64,000 bases of DNA from Streptomyces sp. NBC_01237. GTDB taxonomy: Bacteria > Actinomycetota > Actinomycetes > Streptomycetales > Streptomycetaceae. The position numbers and the translations under genes are program-made. This document shows positions 42,665-52,068 of this stretch, piece by piece. The notes under the pieces were generated by a model, which saw only the letters and a program-made list of their open reading frames with translations, searched no databases and had not been told where the DNA came from. The stretch lies in the NCBI RefSeq assembly GCF_035917275.1, contig NZ_CP108508.1, forward strand, positions 4,340,001-4,404,000, given 5' to 3'. How positions within the stretch are numbered: the stretch's first letter is position 1; each line of letters starts with the position of its first letter.

Positions 42665-45520
42665 GTGGAGTTCCGGCTGCTCGGCACCGTCTCCGTCGAC
42701 ACGCTCGCCGGGCCACTGCCGCTCGGACCGGCCAAACGACGCAGCCTGCTCGCCGCGCTGCTGCTGTCCGCCAACACTCCCGTCTCCGTGGGACGGCTGA
42801 CGGACTCCTTGTGGGACGACGCCCCTCCGCTGCACGCCCGCGGCGTCATCCAGGGCCATGTGTCCCGGCTGCGCGCCCTTCTGATCGGCGCCGACGCGGA
42901 GGCGTACGGGGTGGACCTGGTCACACTCGGCGACGGGTATGTGCTGCGGGTGCCGGAGACCCTGCTGGACTCCCAGCGGTTCGAGGAACTGCTGATGCTG
43001 GCGAGGGAGCAGCGCAGCCCCGCCGACTCCGTACTGATGCTCAAGGAGGCGCTGTCCCTGTGGCAGGGCCCGGCGCTCAGCGGTGCCTTCACCGGCCCGC
43101 CGCTCCGGGCTGCCGCGCACACGCTGGAGGAGTCCCGGCTGGCGACGGTGGAGCAGCTGGCGCGGGCCTACTCGGCGCTGGGGGAGCACAACCGCGCCGC
43201 GGCCGTACTGGGGACGGAAGCGGGCGCCCATCCGATGCGGGAGTCGCTGGCGGCCGCGCTGATGATGGCGCTGTACCGCGCGGGACGCCAGTCGGAGGCG
43301 CTGGAATGGTTCCACCGCACGAGACGGCTGCTCGCCGATGAGCTGGGGATCGATCCGGGACACGAACTCGCCGACGCGTACGCGCTGATCCTGCGCGGCG
43401 ACCCCGGACCCGACGAGGGCCCGGACGGGGCGCGGCAGCCGGGCGACGGACCGGGAACGGCACGGCGCGATCCGGCCCGGACCGTTTCCGGAGCCTCCTC
43501 CCCCTCGCCCTCCTCGTCCTCCGCCGCCCCCGCGGCGACCGACGACGGCGCCCCCGTCCTCGCCCCACCGCGCCCCCTCCCCCTGCTGTCCGCCGGAGAG
43601 CCGCACCCCACCGATCTGCTGCCCCGCGCACCCCGCGGCTTCCACGGCCGGGTCGCCGAGCTGGCCGCCCTCACCCGGGCGGCGGCCGGCGAGGCACCTG
43701 TCTGTCTGGTCACCGGACCGGCGGGCGTGGGCAAGACCGCGCTGGCCCTCCACTGGGCGCACCGCAGCCCCGCGGCCTTCCCGGACGGACGGCTCTTCGC
43801 CGATCTGCGCGGATTCAGCGACTCGAGCGAGCCCGCGCTGATCGATGTCCTGCGCGAGTTCCTGCTGGCACTCGGCGTCGCACCGCGCCGCGTCCCCGAG
43901 ACCGTCCCCGCCGCGGCGGCGCTCTTCCGCTCGCTGACCGACCGGCGCCGGCTGCTCGTGATCCTCGACAACGCCCGCGACTCCGCCACGGTCAGGCCGC
44001 TGCTCCCGGGCGGCACCGACTGCGTCACGCTGGTCACCAGCCGTCATCGGCTGGAGGGCCTCATCGCCTCGGACGCGGCCCGTCCCGTCCCGCTCGACAC
44101 GCTCGAACCCCAGGACAGCACGGCGCTGCTCGCCGGGGTGCTCGGGGAGGAACGGGTCCTGGCCGAACCGGTCGCGGCCCGTCGGCTCGCCGAACTCTGC
44201 GGCGGCCTGCCGCTCGCCCTGCGCGTCACCGCGGCCCGGCTGGCCGGACGCCCGCAGTGGACGCTCGCCGTGCTGGCCGACGAACTCGCCGACGAACGCA
44301 GCAGGCTGACGTATCTCGACGTGGACGACACCGGTGTCCCGGCCGCCCTGCGGCTGACCGTGCAGCACCTGTCATCGGACTCCGTGCACCAGCTGGCCCG
44401 GCTCGGCCACCATCCCGGCAGCCACTTCGACCCGTACACGGCCGCCGCGCTCGCGGAGACGGACCCGGTCACCGCCGCGGCGGCGCTGGAGCGGCTCGCC
44501 GCGGCCCATCTCGTCACCGAGAGGGGACCGGGACGGTGGGTGCTGCACGATCTGGTACGCCTCTACGCCCGCGGTCTCGACCCCGTCTCCGGGCCCCGCG
44601 CCCTCTCCGCCGTCCTCGACCACTACATCGCCACCGCGCTCGCCGCCGCCGACATGGCCGAGCCGGACGGTGAGCCCTGCTTCGTCCTGCCGGACGCCTA
44701 CCACCGCCCCACCGCCGTGCGGGACTTCCCCGACCGGGCGGCGGCGATGCGCTGGCTGGCCGCCGAGCGTGACGACCTGGCCCTGGCTGCCGTGGCGGCC
44801 CGCGCCGCCGGACTCGACGACCGGGCCTGGCGGATCATCCTGCTCCAGTGGCCGCAGATCGTGTGGCGGGTGCGGGACAGCTGGACCCCGATGCTGGAGC
44901 TGGCGCTGGACGCCGCCCGCGCCGGGAAGGACCCCTACGCGGAGTCCAGGGTGATCACTCTGCTGGGGTGGGTGCTGACGGAGGAGGGCAGGACCGCCGA
45001 GGCCGTCACCCTGCTGGAACGCTCACCCGGGCTCGCCCGGCAGGCCGGTGACCGGCTCGGCGAGGCGACCGCGTTGATCAACCTGTCCGTCGTCCAGGCC
45101 GAACAGGGCGGGCTCGACCTCGCGATGGAGGGGTGCGGCCGGGCCGTCGAGCTGGCCCGCGAGGAGCACAACCGGCACACCGAGACGCTCGCCCTGCACC
45201 ATCTCGCCCGGATGCAGCTCCGCGCGAACCGGCCCGCCGATGCCCTCGCGTCGGCCCGCACCGCGCTCGATCGGGGACTTGAGGGCGAGGAAGCGGCCCG
45301 GCGGGTGCTGCTGCTGACCGTCAGCGGCGAGGCACTGCTGGCGCTCGGCGAGGAGCGGGACGGAATCCTGCTGCTCGACCGGGCGGCGTCGGAGGCGGAA
45401 GCCGCCGGATACGACGAGGGCGCGGTCCGGGCCCTGGAGGCACTGCTGCGGGTGACGGCGGAGGCGGAGTACCGCAGGCGGCACGACGAGGCGTCGCGGC
45501 GGCTGGCCGACGAGGTCTGA
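42665..45520 (+). CDS. SARP-family regulator with NB-ARC and TPR domains (AfsR-like)
   Basis: 951 aa. An OmpR-like winged helix (VEFRLLGTVSVDTLAGPLPL, KRRSLLAALLLSANTPVSVG) and BTAD domain (about 95-245) make up the SARP unit. Then a Ser/Pro-rich linker and an NB-ARC ATPase with P-loop GPAGVGKTALALHW (about 350-362), Walker B LLVILDNARD and the LCGGLPLALRVTAARLA motif. TPR repeats fill the C-terminus from about residue 690. AfsR of S. coelicolor has the same plan and activates secondary metabolism after phosphorylation by Ser/Thr kinases. No biosynthetic cluster is in the window. GTG 42665 with GGAAGGA. Confidence 0.9.
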   Translation: MEFRLLGTVSVDTLAGPLPLGPAKRRSLLAALLLSANTPVSVGRLTDSLWDDAPPLHARGVIQGHVSRLRALLIGADAEAYGVDLVTLGDGYVLRVPETLLDSQRFEELLMLAREQRSPADSVLMLKEALSLWQGPALSGAFTGPPLRAAAHTLEESRLATVEQLARAYSALGEHNRAAAVLGTEAGAHPMRESLAAALMMALYRAGRQSEALEWFHRTRRLLADELGIDPGHELADAYALILRGDPGPDEGPDGARQPGDGPGTARRDPARTVSGASSPSPSSSSAAPAATDDGAPVLAPPRPLPLLSAGEPHPTDLLPRAPRGFHGRVAELAALTRAAAGEAPVCLVTGPAGVGKTALALHWAHRSPAAFPDGRLFADLRGFSDSSEPALIDVLREFLLALGVAPRRVPETVPAAAALFRSLTDRRRLLVILDNARDSATVRPLLPGGTDCVTLVTSRHRLEGLIASDAARPVPLDTLEPQDSTALLAGVLGEERVLAEPVAARRLAELCGGLPLALRVTAARLAGRPQWTLAVLADELADERSRLTYLDVDDTGVPAALRLTVQHLSSDSVHQLARLGHHPGSHFDPYTAAALAETDPVTAAAALERLAAAHLVTERGPGRWVLHDLVRLYARGLDPVSGPRALSAVLDHYIATALAAADMAEPDGEPCFVLPDAYHRPTAVRDFPDRAAAMRWLAAERDDLALAAVAARAAGLDDRAWRIILLQWPQIVWRVRDSWTPMLELALDAARAGKDPYAESRVITLLGWVLTEEGRTAEAVTLLERSPGLARQAGDRLGEATALINLSVVQAEQGGLDLAMEGCGRAVELAREEHNRHTETLALHHLARMQLRANRPADALASARTALDRGLEGEEAARRVLLLTVSGEALLALGEERDGILLLDRAASEAEAAGYDEGAVRALEALLRVTAEAEYRRRHDEASRRLADEV

Positions 45521-45588
45521 ACGCCCGCCGTACACGGCGTGCCGCGGAGGACCGGCGGCCCGGTGGAAGCGGCTCGGGCACGAGGACC

Positions 45589-45677
45589 ACCCGCCCCGCG
45601 AGGCAGGTGACCGGCCGCTGAACACCCGCCCCGCGAGGCAGGTGACCGGCCGCTGAACACCCGCCCCGCGAGGCAGC
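45589..45677. repeat. 35-bp tandem repeat between convergent genes
   Basis: CCGCCCCGCGAGGCAG starts at 45591, 45626 and 45661 (exact period 35; two full copies and a part). The unit contains CTGAACACCCGCC, close to the stop context of the SARP gene (CTGAACGCCCGCC at 45517), so it may derive from that gene's 3' end. Confidence 0.85.
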
Positions 45678-45698
45678 GGCGACGCGGCTTCCGGGAGG

Positions 45699-47516
45699 TC
45701 AGCCCCTGTCGTCCATCCCCGCCAGGACCAGCGGCAGCCGGGACGTTCCCTCCGCGGTCACCCGGACGGGGACACCCCAGTCCTGTTGGTGCACATGGCA
45801 GGCCGGGTACTCGTTGGCCGGGTCGTCGTCGCAGGACGCCGCCATCGCCGAGACATGCAGGACGCCTTCGGTGATCCCGTCCGCCAGGACCAGGTCCCGC
45901 CCCAGGTCGCTACCGGCTCCGGAGCCGCCCGCCAGGAGTTCCGGCGGGGTCGCGGAGACCAGCAGCCGCGTCGAGGGCCCGTACCGGGTGTCCAGCTTCT
46001 GTCCGGCGGGCGCCTGGAAGACCACGTCGAGCCGGAGCGTGCCGGGCGCGATCTCGGTGGCCGCGCGCTGTGTGCGGTGCGCCCGGTCCGCGACACGTAC
46101 GGCCTCCTCGGGCAGCCGCAGCCGGGTCAGCCGGTGGCGGGCGGACTCGACGACGACGAGGTCGCCGTCGACCAGCACGGCGTCGCTCGGCTCGCGCAGA
46201 TCCGTGGCCAGGGTGGTGACCTCGCCGCTGTGCGGGTCGAAACGCCGCAGGGCGTGGTTGTACGTGTCGCAGACGGCGACGGACCCGTCGGGCAGCGCGG
46301 TCACACCGAGCGGATGCTGGAACAGCGCCTGGTCCGCCGCTCCGTCACGGTGCCCGAAGTCGAAGAGGCCGGTACCGACGGCCGTGTGCACCGTCTCGTC
46401 GCGGTCGACGTACCGCAGCGACGAGGTCTCCGAGTCGGCCACCCACAGCCGCTGCCCGTCGGCCGAGGCCGCGAGCCCGGACGGCTGGGCGAACCACGCC
46501 TCGGCGGCCGGTCCGTCCACCAGTCCTTCGTTGGTCGTCCCGGCCGCGACCCGTACGGTCCCGCTCGCCGGGTCGTACGTCCACAGCTGGTGCACGCCCG
46601 CCATGGCGATCCACAACCGGTCCGCGAACCACGCGACGTCCCACGGCGAGGACAGGTCCACCTCGCGCGCCGGGCCGCTGGTGGGCATGGACTGCCACCA
46701 CTGGCGGCCGGTGCCGGCGAGGGTGCTCGTCGTCCCGGTCGTCAGGTCGAGGGCGCGGATCGCGTGGTTGACGGTGTCCGCGACGGCGATCCGCCCGTCG
46801 GGCAGCACGGCAAGGCCCTGCGGTTCGCTGAACCGGGCCTCCCCCGGACCGCCGTCCGCCAGACCCCGGTCACCGCTTCCGAAGTACCGGCGCACGCTCT
46901 CGCCGTCCGCGTCCAGCTCGACCAGCCGGTGCCGGGTGGTGTCGGAGACCAGGAACCCGCCGTCCGGGAGCAGCAGCGCCTTGCCGGGGAAACGCAGGTA
47001 CGTGGCGACCGGCTCGGGCGCGACGTACGGGCCGTCACCCCGGCGCAGCGTGCCCTTCCCGGCGTGCTCGGCCTCCAGCTCCTCGACGAGCTTCTCGATG
47101 GCGTGGGCGTGCCCCTCGCCCGCGTGCTGGGCGACCACATAGCCCTCGGGATCGATGACGACGAGGGTCGGCCAGGCGCGTACGGCGTACTGCTTCCAGG
47201 TGGCCAGCTCGGGGTCGTCGAGGACCGGGTGGTGGACCTCGTAGCGCTCGACGGCGTCGACGACGGCCTGGTGCTCGGCCTCGTGCACGAACTTGGGCGA
47301 GTGGACACCGATGATCACCACGGTGTCGCGATGCTTCTCCTCCAGCTCGCGCAACTCATCGAGAACATGCAGACAGTTCACACAGCAGAACGTCCAGAAG
47401 TCCAGGATGACGATGCGTCCTCGCAGATCAGCGAGGGTGTACTGCTGGTCGCCTGTATTGAGCCAGCCGCCCTTGCCGATGAGTTCGGGGGCGCGGACGC
47501 GTGCACGTGTAGCCAT
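45699..47516 (-). CDS. thioredoxin-NHL repeat protein (NHLRC2-like)
   Basis: 605 aa, cytoplasmic. N-terminal thioredoxin-like domain with FWTFCCVNCLHVLDEL (active-site motif CVNC, preceded by another Cys) and cis-Pro in RAWPTLVVID. Then NHL beta-propeller repeats (KALLLPDGGFLVSDTTRHRL, GLAVLPDGRIAVADTVNHAI, SGLAASADGQRLWVADSETS, GVTALPDGSVAVCDTYNHAL), six-bladed, and a C-terminal beta domain. The same arrangement occurs in human NHLRC2. Redox or scaffold role is inferred. ATG 47516; ribosome site weak. It diverges from the LURP-one gene by 64 bp. Confidence 0.9.
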   Translation of the reverse strand: MATRARVRAPELIGKGGWLNTGDQQYTLADLRGRIVILDFWTFCCVNCLHVLDELRELEEKHRDTVVIIGVHSPKFVHEAEHQAVVDAVERYEVHHPVLDDPELATWKQYAVRAWPTLVVIDPEGYVVAQHAGEGHAHAIEKLVEELEAEHAGKGTLRRGDGPYVAPEPVATYLRFPGKALLLPDGGFLVSDTTRHRLVELDADGESVRRYFGSGDRGLADGGPGEARFSEPQGLAVLPDGRIAVADTVNHAIRALDLTTGTTSTLAGTGRQWWQSMPTSGPAREVDLSSPWDVAWFADRLWIAMAGVHQLWTYDPASGTVRVAAGTTNEGLVDGPAAEAWFAQPSGLAASADGQRLWVADSETSSLRYVDRDETVHTAVGTGLFDFGHRDGAADQALFQHPLGVTALPDGSVAVCDTYNHALRRFDPHSGEVTTLATDLREPSDAVLVDGDLVVVESARHRLTRLRLPEEAVRVADRAHRTQRAATEIAPGTLRLDVVFQAPAGQKLDTRYGPSTRLLVSATPPELLAGGSGAGSDLGRDLVLADGITEGVLHVSAMAASCDDDPANEYPACHVHQQDWGVPVRVTAEGTSRLPLVLAGMDDRG

Positions 47517-47580
47517 GCCACAAGTCAACATCACGCCAACCTGCGCGCATTCCGCCGGGGCTCGGGGGAACCTGTGGCCC

Positions 47581-48072
47581 ATGAGACTTCTCGTACGTGA
47601 GCGGCTGTTCGCTGTCGGTGACGACTACTGGATCGAGGACACCGAGGGGCACAAGGTCTTCCTCGTCGACGGCAAGGCCATGCGGGTGCGCGACACCTTC
47701 GAGCTGAAGGACCGGGACGGGCGGGTCGTCGTCGAACTGCGGCAGAAGCTGATCAGCCTGCGCGACACGATGATCATCGAGCGCGGCGGCGAGGAACTGG
47801 CCACGGTCCGGCGCAAGCGGCTCTCGCTGCTGCGCAACCACTACCGGGTGACGCTGGTGGACGGCACGGAGCTGGATGTCAGCGGCAGGATCCTGGACCG
47901 CGAGTTCGCCGTCGACTACGACGGCGAACTGCTCGCGCAGATCTCCCGTCGTTGGCTGACGATCCGCGACACGTACGGCATCGACATCGTGCGGGAGGAC
48001 GCCGATGCCGCGCTGCTCATCGCCGTGTCGATGTGCGTGATCGTGCTCGCGGACAAGGAGCGCGAGGGATGA
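47581..48072 (+). CDS. LURP-one-related protein
   Basis: 163 aa Tubby-like fold. Opens MRLLVRERLFAVGDDYWIED and continues with KVFLVDGKAMRVRDTFELKD, LRQKLISLRDTMIIERGGEE, typical of LOR proteins, which may bind phospholipids or act as scaffolds. Ends with a hydrophobic strand (LLIAVSMCVIVLAD). ATG with GGGGGA 11 nt upstream. Monocistronic; divergent from the thioredoxin-NHL gene. Confidence 0.88.
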   Translation: MRLLVRERLFAVGDDYWIEDTEGHKVFLVDGKAMRVRDTFELKDRDGRVVVELRQKLISLRDTMIIERGGEELATVRRKRLSLLRNHYRVTLVDGTELDVSGRILDREFAVDYDGELLAQISRRWLTIRDTYGIDIVREDADAALLIAVSMCVIVLADKEREG

Positions 48073-48092
48073 GCCCCCGCTGAGCCCGTTCG

Positions 48093-48140
48093 CGCCCGTG
48101 GCCTCGCGCGGTACGTCGCCCGTGGCCTCGCGCGGTACGT
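48093..48140. repeat. 24-bp direct repeat next to parS
   Basis: Two exact copies of CGCCCGTGGCCTCGCGCGGT plus ACGT, followed by a partial third copy (CTCGCCGTACGT). Between convergent LURP-one and amidohydrolase genes, just before parS. Confidence 0.85.
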
Positions 48141-48151
48141 CTCGCCGTACG

Positions 48152-48171
48152 TCGGTTTCACGTGAAACCGA
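48152..48171. promoter_or_regulatory. parS (core GTTTCACGTGAAAC) in a 20-bp palindrome
   Basis: TCGGTTTCACGTGAAACCGA; core identical to Streptomyces parS, outer base G/C instead of T/A. Between convergent genes. Confidence 0.88.
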
Positions 48172-48202
48172 CCGGGTCGCCCGCGTGTCAGTGCGGCGCG
48201 TG

Positions 48203-48994
48203 TCAGCGCGGCGCCGCCAGTCCCAGCCTGCGGTCCTTCAGTGCGGGGAACTGCTCCCGCGTGGTGGTGACCTTCGCCGGGTCGAACTCCACGCTCAGCA
48301 CCTCCTCGCCCGCGCCCGCCTCGGCCAGCACCTCGCCCCACGGGTCTACGGCGATGCTGTGCCCGGCCTGCTCGATGCCACCGTGCGTACCCGCGGTACC
48401 CACGGCCAGGACGTACGACTGGTTCTCGACGGCACGGGCCTGCGCCAGCAGCGTCCAGTGGGAGCGGCGGCGCTCCGGCCAGCCCGCCGCCACGATCAGC
48501 GTCTCGGCGCCCGCGTCGACGAGGCCGCGGAACAGCTCCGGGAAGCGGAGGTCGTAACACGTGGTGAGGCCGAGCGTGGTCCCCGGGAGAGCGACCGTGA
48601 CCAGCTCCTCGCCCGCGCCCATCATGACCGCCTCCCCCTTGTCGAAGCCGAACCGGTGGATCTTGCGGTACGCGGCGCGGCGTTCGCCGTCGGGCGAGAA
48701 GACGAGCGAGGTGTTGTAGAGGGTGCCGTCCGCGGCCCGCTCGACGAACGAACCCGCGTGCAGCCAGACCCCGGCATCGGCGGCGGCCCTCGCCATCACG
48801 TCATGGGTGGGACCCTGGAGGGGTTCGGCCTCCGCGGCGAACTCCGTGTACGCGAAGGCACCGACCGGCCAGAGCTCGGGGAGGACCACCAGATCCGCAC
48901 CGCGCTGAGCCACGACCAGCGAAGCGGCCCGTTCTCGACGGGAATTGACGGATTCGTCCTGGTCTACTGCGATCTGGATGAGGGAGGCGCGCAC
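48203..48994 (-). CDS. carbon-nitrogen hydrolase (nitrilase superfamily)
   Basis: 263 aa. The Glu-Lys-Cys triad is present: VVLPELW, YRKIHRFGFD and TTCYDLRFPELFR. The YRKIHxFGFD/CYDLRFPE signature matches the branch of omega-amidase/NIT-like enzymes, which hydrolyse omega-amides such as deaminated glutathione or 2-oxo-glutaramate. GTG start at 48994, with no strong ribosome site. Cytoplasmic, monocistronic, divergent from the isomerase-like gene. Confidence 0.9.
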   Translation of the reverse strand: MRASLIQIAVDQDESVNSRRERAASLVVAQRGADLVVLPELWPVGAFAYTEFAAEAEPLQGPTHDVMARAAADAGVWLHAGSFVERAADGTLYNTSLVFSPDGERRAAYRKIHRFGFDKGEAVMMGAGEELVTVALPGTTLGLTTCYDLRFPELFRGLVDAGAETLIVAAGWPERRRSHWTLLAQARAVENQSYVLAVGTAGTHGGIEQAGHSIAVDPWGEVLAEAGAGEEVLSVEFDPAKVTTTREQFPALKDRRLGLAAPR

Positions 48995-49193
48995 ACTACC
49001 ACCGTCCTGGCATTCGAGCCGTCAACACGGGCCTACGATCGTCACACGAAAGCACTGCCGGGGTGCCTGCTCGCAGCGTAACTTAGCCAACGAACCTCCC
49101 ACGCAGCTCGCCGACAGCGCCGTCAGTGCCAGCCCGCCCGCCAGCACTCCCTGCTCTCCAGCCCATGCACCGCAGAACCGCACGAGGGGTCCC

Positions 49194-50018
49194 GTGACCG
49201 TCCATCCCAGCCTCCAGACCTACGCCGACGCCTGGACCCACTCCATCGAGTCGATAGCCGAGCTGGTCAAGCCACTCGTCGAGGGGGAGTGGAACCGCCG
49301 TACGCCCTGCCCCGCCTGGTCGGTGCGTGATGTCGTGTCGCACATCATCGGCATGGAGTGCGAGATGCTCGGCGACCCGCGCCCCATCCACACCCTGCCG
49401 CGCGACCTGTACCACGTACAGAGCGACTTCGCCCGCTACATGGAGATGCAGGTCGACGTACGGCGCCACCACACCGCGCCCGAGATGACCTCCGAGCTGG
49501 AGTACACGCTCATCCGCCGCGCCCGGCAGCTGCGCAACGAGACACGCGCCCCGGACACGATGGTGCGGGCACCCCTCGGTGCGCAGCAGACCCTCGAACT
49601 GGCCATGCACATGCGGGTCGTCGATGTCTGGGTGCACGAACAGGACCTGCGCGCCACGCTGGGCGTCCCGGGCAACCTGGACTCCCCCGGCGCCCACATC
49701 GTCCGGGACACGCTGCTCGAAGCGCTGCCCAAGGTGGTCGCCAAGCACGCGGGCGCACCGGCCAATTCGGCGGTCGTGCTCGATGTGCACGGTCCGCTGG
49801 AGTTCCTGCGGACGGTCCGGGTCGACGCGGAGGGCCGCGGTTCGATCGACGGCGCGCCGTCGCTGGGCCCCGCGGTGACGCTGGCGATGGACTGGGAGAC
49901 GTACTACCGCCTGGCCTGCGGCCGGGTCCGGGCGGCGGCGGTCGCCGACCGGGTCAAGATCGAGGGCGATCAGGATCTGGCAGCCGCGATCCTGCACCAC
50001 TTCGCCGTCACGCCGTAG
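49194..50018 (+). CDS. maleylpyruvate isomerase/DinB-like mycothiol-dependent protein
   Basis: 274 aa. N-terminal MDMPI_N four-helix bundle with RTPCPAWSVRDVVSHIIGME (His candidate for metal binding) and HMRVVDVWVHEQDLR (second His and Asp), followed by a C-terminal domain (VLDVHGPLEFLRTVRVDA) of the SCP-2-like kind. Family members use mycothiol as thiol cofactor for isomerisation or conjugation. Substrate unknown. GTG 49194 has GAGGGG 4 nt upstream; the long in-frame extension upstream is untranslated. Converges on the MFS gene. Confidence 0.87.
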   Translation: MTVHPSLQTYADAWTHSIESIAELVKPLVEGEWNRRTPCPAWSVRDVVSHIIGMECEMLGDPRPIHTLPRDLYHVQSDFARYMEMQVDVRRHHTAPEMTSELEYTLIRRARQLRNETRAPDTMVRAPLGAQQTLELAMHMRVVDVWVHEQDLRATLGVPGNLDSPGAHIVRDTLLEALPKVVAKHAGAPANSAVVLDVHGPLEFLRTVRVDAEGRGSIDGAPSLGPAVTLAMDWETYYRLACGRVRAAAVADRVKIEGDQDLAAAILHHFAVTP

Positions 50019-50027
50019 TTCCCCGAT

Positions 50028-50069
50028 CGGCGGCGCCCGTCCTGAGGACGAGAGACGGGCGCGCCGCCG
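50028..50069. terminator. bidirectional hairpin between isomerase and MFS genes
   Basis: Left arm of 14 nt (50028-50041) pairs with a 16-nt right arm (50054-50069) with one 2-nt bulge. Ends 2 bp before the MFS stop codon. Confidence 0.6.
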
Positions 50070-50071
50070 TA

Positions 50072-51382
50072 CTACACGGGTACGTGCACCGCTTCGACGC
50101 GGCTGACCACGTGGTGGTCGCGTTCCCTGAGCGTGGCCCTGGCGTGCAGCCGCAGGATCTGCACGACCCCGAGCGCTTCCAGGACGAAGACCGAGGCGAA
50201 CGCGATGCGGTAGTTGTCGCCGGTCGCGTCCAGCAGCACGCCGACCGCGAACAGCGTGGTCATCGAGGCGACGAAACCGCCCATGTTCACGATTCCCGAC
50301 GCGGTGCCCTGACGCTCCGGCGGATTGGCCGGCCGGGCGAAGTCGAAGCCGATCATCGAAGCGGGCCCGCAGGCACCCAGCACCGTGCACAGGACGATCA
50401 GCAGCCACATCGGCGCATGGTCGCCCGGGTGGAGGATCGTGGCGGCCCAGAGCAGAGCCGTCACCCCCACCGTGCCCAGGGCGAGCGGGGCGCGCGCCGC
50501 ATGGTGCCGGGCGATGATCTGCCCGTAGACGAGCCCGACCGCCATGTTGGAGAGCACCACCAGGGTGAGCAGTTCACCGGCGGTCCCCCGGCTCAGCCCC
50601 TGCGCCTCCACGAGGAACGGCATCCCCCACAGCAGCAGGAACACCATGGCGGGGAACTGCGTGGTGAAGTGCACCCACATACCGAGCCGGGTACCGGGCT
50701 CCCGCCACGCGGCGGCGATCTGCCGGCGTACGTACGCGGCGCCCGCGTGTTCGGCGGGCGGCGGCTCGTGGCCCTCGGGGTGGTCCTTGAGGAACAGCAG
50801 CAGCAACACCAGCACCACCACACCCGCGAGCGCGCTCCCCGCGAAGGTCGTGGTCCAGCCGAGGCCGTGCAGCGCGCGGGCGATGAAGAGCGTCGAGACG
50901 AGGTTGCCCGCCATCCCGAAGAGCGCCGCGACCTGGCCGATCAACGGCCCGCGCCGGGCCGGGAACCAGCGGCTGCCGAGCCTCAGCACGCTGATGAAGG
51001 TCATCGCGTCACCGCAGCCGAGCAGCGCCCGGGAGGCGAGCGCCATGCCGTAGGAGGGCGAGAGCGCGAAACCCAGCTGCCCCACGGTGAACAGGACGGC
51101 CCCGATGGTGAGGACCTTCTTGGTGCCGAGCCGGTCGACCATCAGGCCGACGGGTATCTGCATGCCCGCGTAGACGAGCAGCTGGAGGATGGAGAACGTC
51201 GACAGCGCCGAGGCGTTGACGTCGAACCGGTCGGCGGCGTCGAGCCCGGCGACCCCCAGGCTCGTACGGAAGATGATGGCGACGAAGTAGACGGCGACCC
51301 CGATGCCCCAGATCCGGGCGGCACGCCGGCCACCGGGCGGATCACCGGGCAGGGACAGCGTGGGGGCGGCGGCGGAGCTCAC
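50072..51382 (-). CDS. MFS transporter
   Basis: 436 aa, 12 predicted helices. The first (IWGIGVAVYFVAIIFRTSLG), the loop motif DRLGTKKVLTIGAVLFTVGQ between helices 2 and 3, and SGIVNMGGFVASMTTLFAVG late in the protein match the MFS drug/anion families. The GTG overlaps the stop of the GntR gene (GTGA), so the two are coupled. Substrate unknown; control by the GntR protein is likely. Confidence 0.9.
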   Translation of the reverse strand: MSSAAAPTLSLPGDPPGGRRAARIWGIGVAVYFVAIIFRTSLGVAGLDAADRFDVNASALSTFSILQLLVYAGMQIPVGLMVDRLGTKKVLTIGAVLFTVGQLGFALSPSYGMALASRALLGCGDAMTFISVLRLGSRWFPARRGPLIGQVAALFGMAGNLVSTLFIARALHGLGWTTTFAGSALAGVVVLVLLLLFLKDHPEGHEPPPAEHAGAAYVRRQIAAAWREPGTRLGMWVHFTTQFPAMVFLLLWGMPFLVEAQGLSRGTAGELLTLVVLSNMAVGLVYGQIIARHHAARAPLALGTVGVTALLWAATILHPGDHAPMWLLIVLCTVLGACGPASMIGFDFARPANPPERQGTASGIVNMGGFVASMTTLFAVGVLLDATGDNYRIAFASVFVLEALGVVQILRLHARATLRERDHHVVSRVEAVHVPV

Positions 51383-52062
51383 CGGTCCTCACCCCTGACC
51401 AGCACCTTGACCCTGCTGACATGACGCCGTACGACCTGCGCGGCACCCTCCGCGTCACCCGCCCTGATGGCGTCCAGGAGCTCACCGTGCTCGGTGATGT
51501 TGGCGGCGATCCTGCCGGGGTGGGCCTCCATCACGGCGACCCCCATCCGCAGCTGACGGTCGCGCAGCTGGTCGTAGAGGCGCGAGAGGATCTCGTTCCC
51601 GGCGTTCCGCACGATCTCGGCGTGGAAGCAGCGGTCCTTGACCGACACGGCGGCCAGGTCCCCGTCCTCCGCCAGCTGCCGCTGCTCATCGAGGAGTTGT
51701 TCGAGCCGGGCGACGAACTGCGCCGAAGCGGGTACGGCCTTGCGCGCGGCGAACTCCTCGACGAGCAGCCGGGTCTCCACCACGTCCGCGATCTCCTGCG
51801 CGGAGACGGCGAGCACCAGAGCGCCCTTCTTCGGATAGAGCTTGATCAGCCCTTCCACCTCCAGCCGCAGCAGCGCCTCGCGCACGGGCGTCCGGGAGAC
51901 CCCCACGGCCTCCGCGAGATCACCTTCGGTGAGGAGCGTCCCACCCTCGTAGCGGCGGCCGAGGACGGCCTCCTTGATATGGGTGTAGACGCGTTCGGCG
52001 GCGGGCGGCCGCTTGAGAGAGGTCTTGGGCGGCTGTACGGGGGCGGGGGGCGCGGCAGGCAT
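51379..52062 (-). CDS. GntR/FadR-family transcriptional regulator
   Basis: 227 aa. N-terminal winged helix (RVYTHIKEAVLGRRYEGGTL, SRTPVREALLRLEVEGLIKL) and C-terminal FCD domain (VVETRLLVEEFAARKAV, metal ligands expected; RRHVSR near the end). Regulators of this group sense organic acids. It precedes and overlaps the MFS gene by 4 bp, so it probably regulates that transporter and itself. Start at ATG 52062: a -10 box TATGCT ends 6 nt before it, so the mRNA is leaderless; longer N-termini are unlikely. Confidence 0.9.
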   Translation of the reverse strand: MPAAPPAPVQPPKTSLKRPPAAERVYTHIKEAVLGRRYEGGTLLTEGDLAEAVGVSRTPVREALLRLEVEGLIKLYPKKGALVLAVSAQEIADVVETRLLVEEFAARKAVPASAQFVARLEQLLDEQRQLAEDGDLAAVSVKDRCFHAEIVRNAGNEILSRLYDQLRDRQLRMGVAVMEAHPGRIAANITEHGELLDAIRAGDAEGAAQVVRRHVSRVKVLVRGEDR

Positions 52063-52068
52063 GGACAC

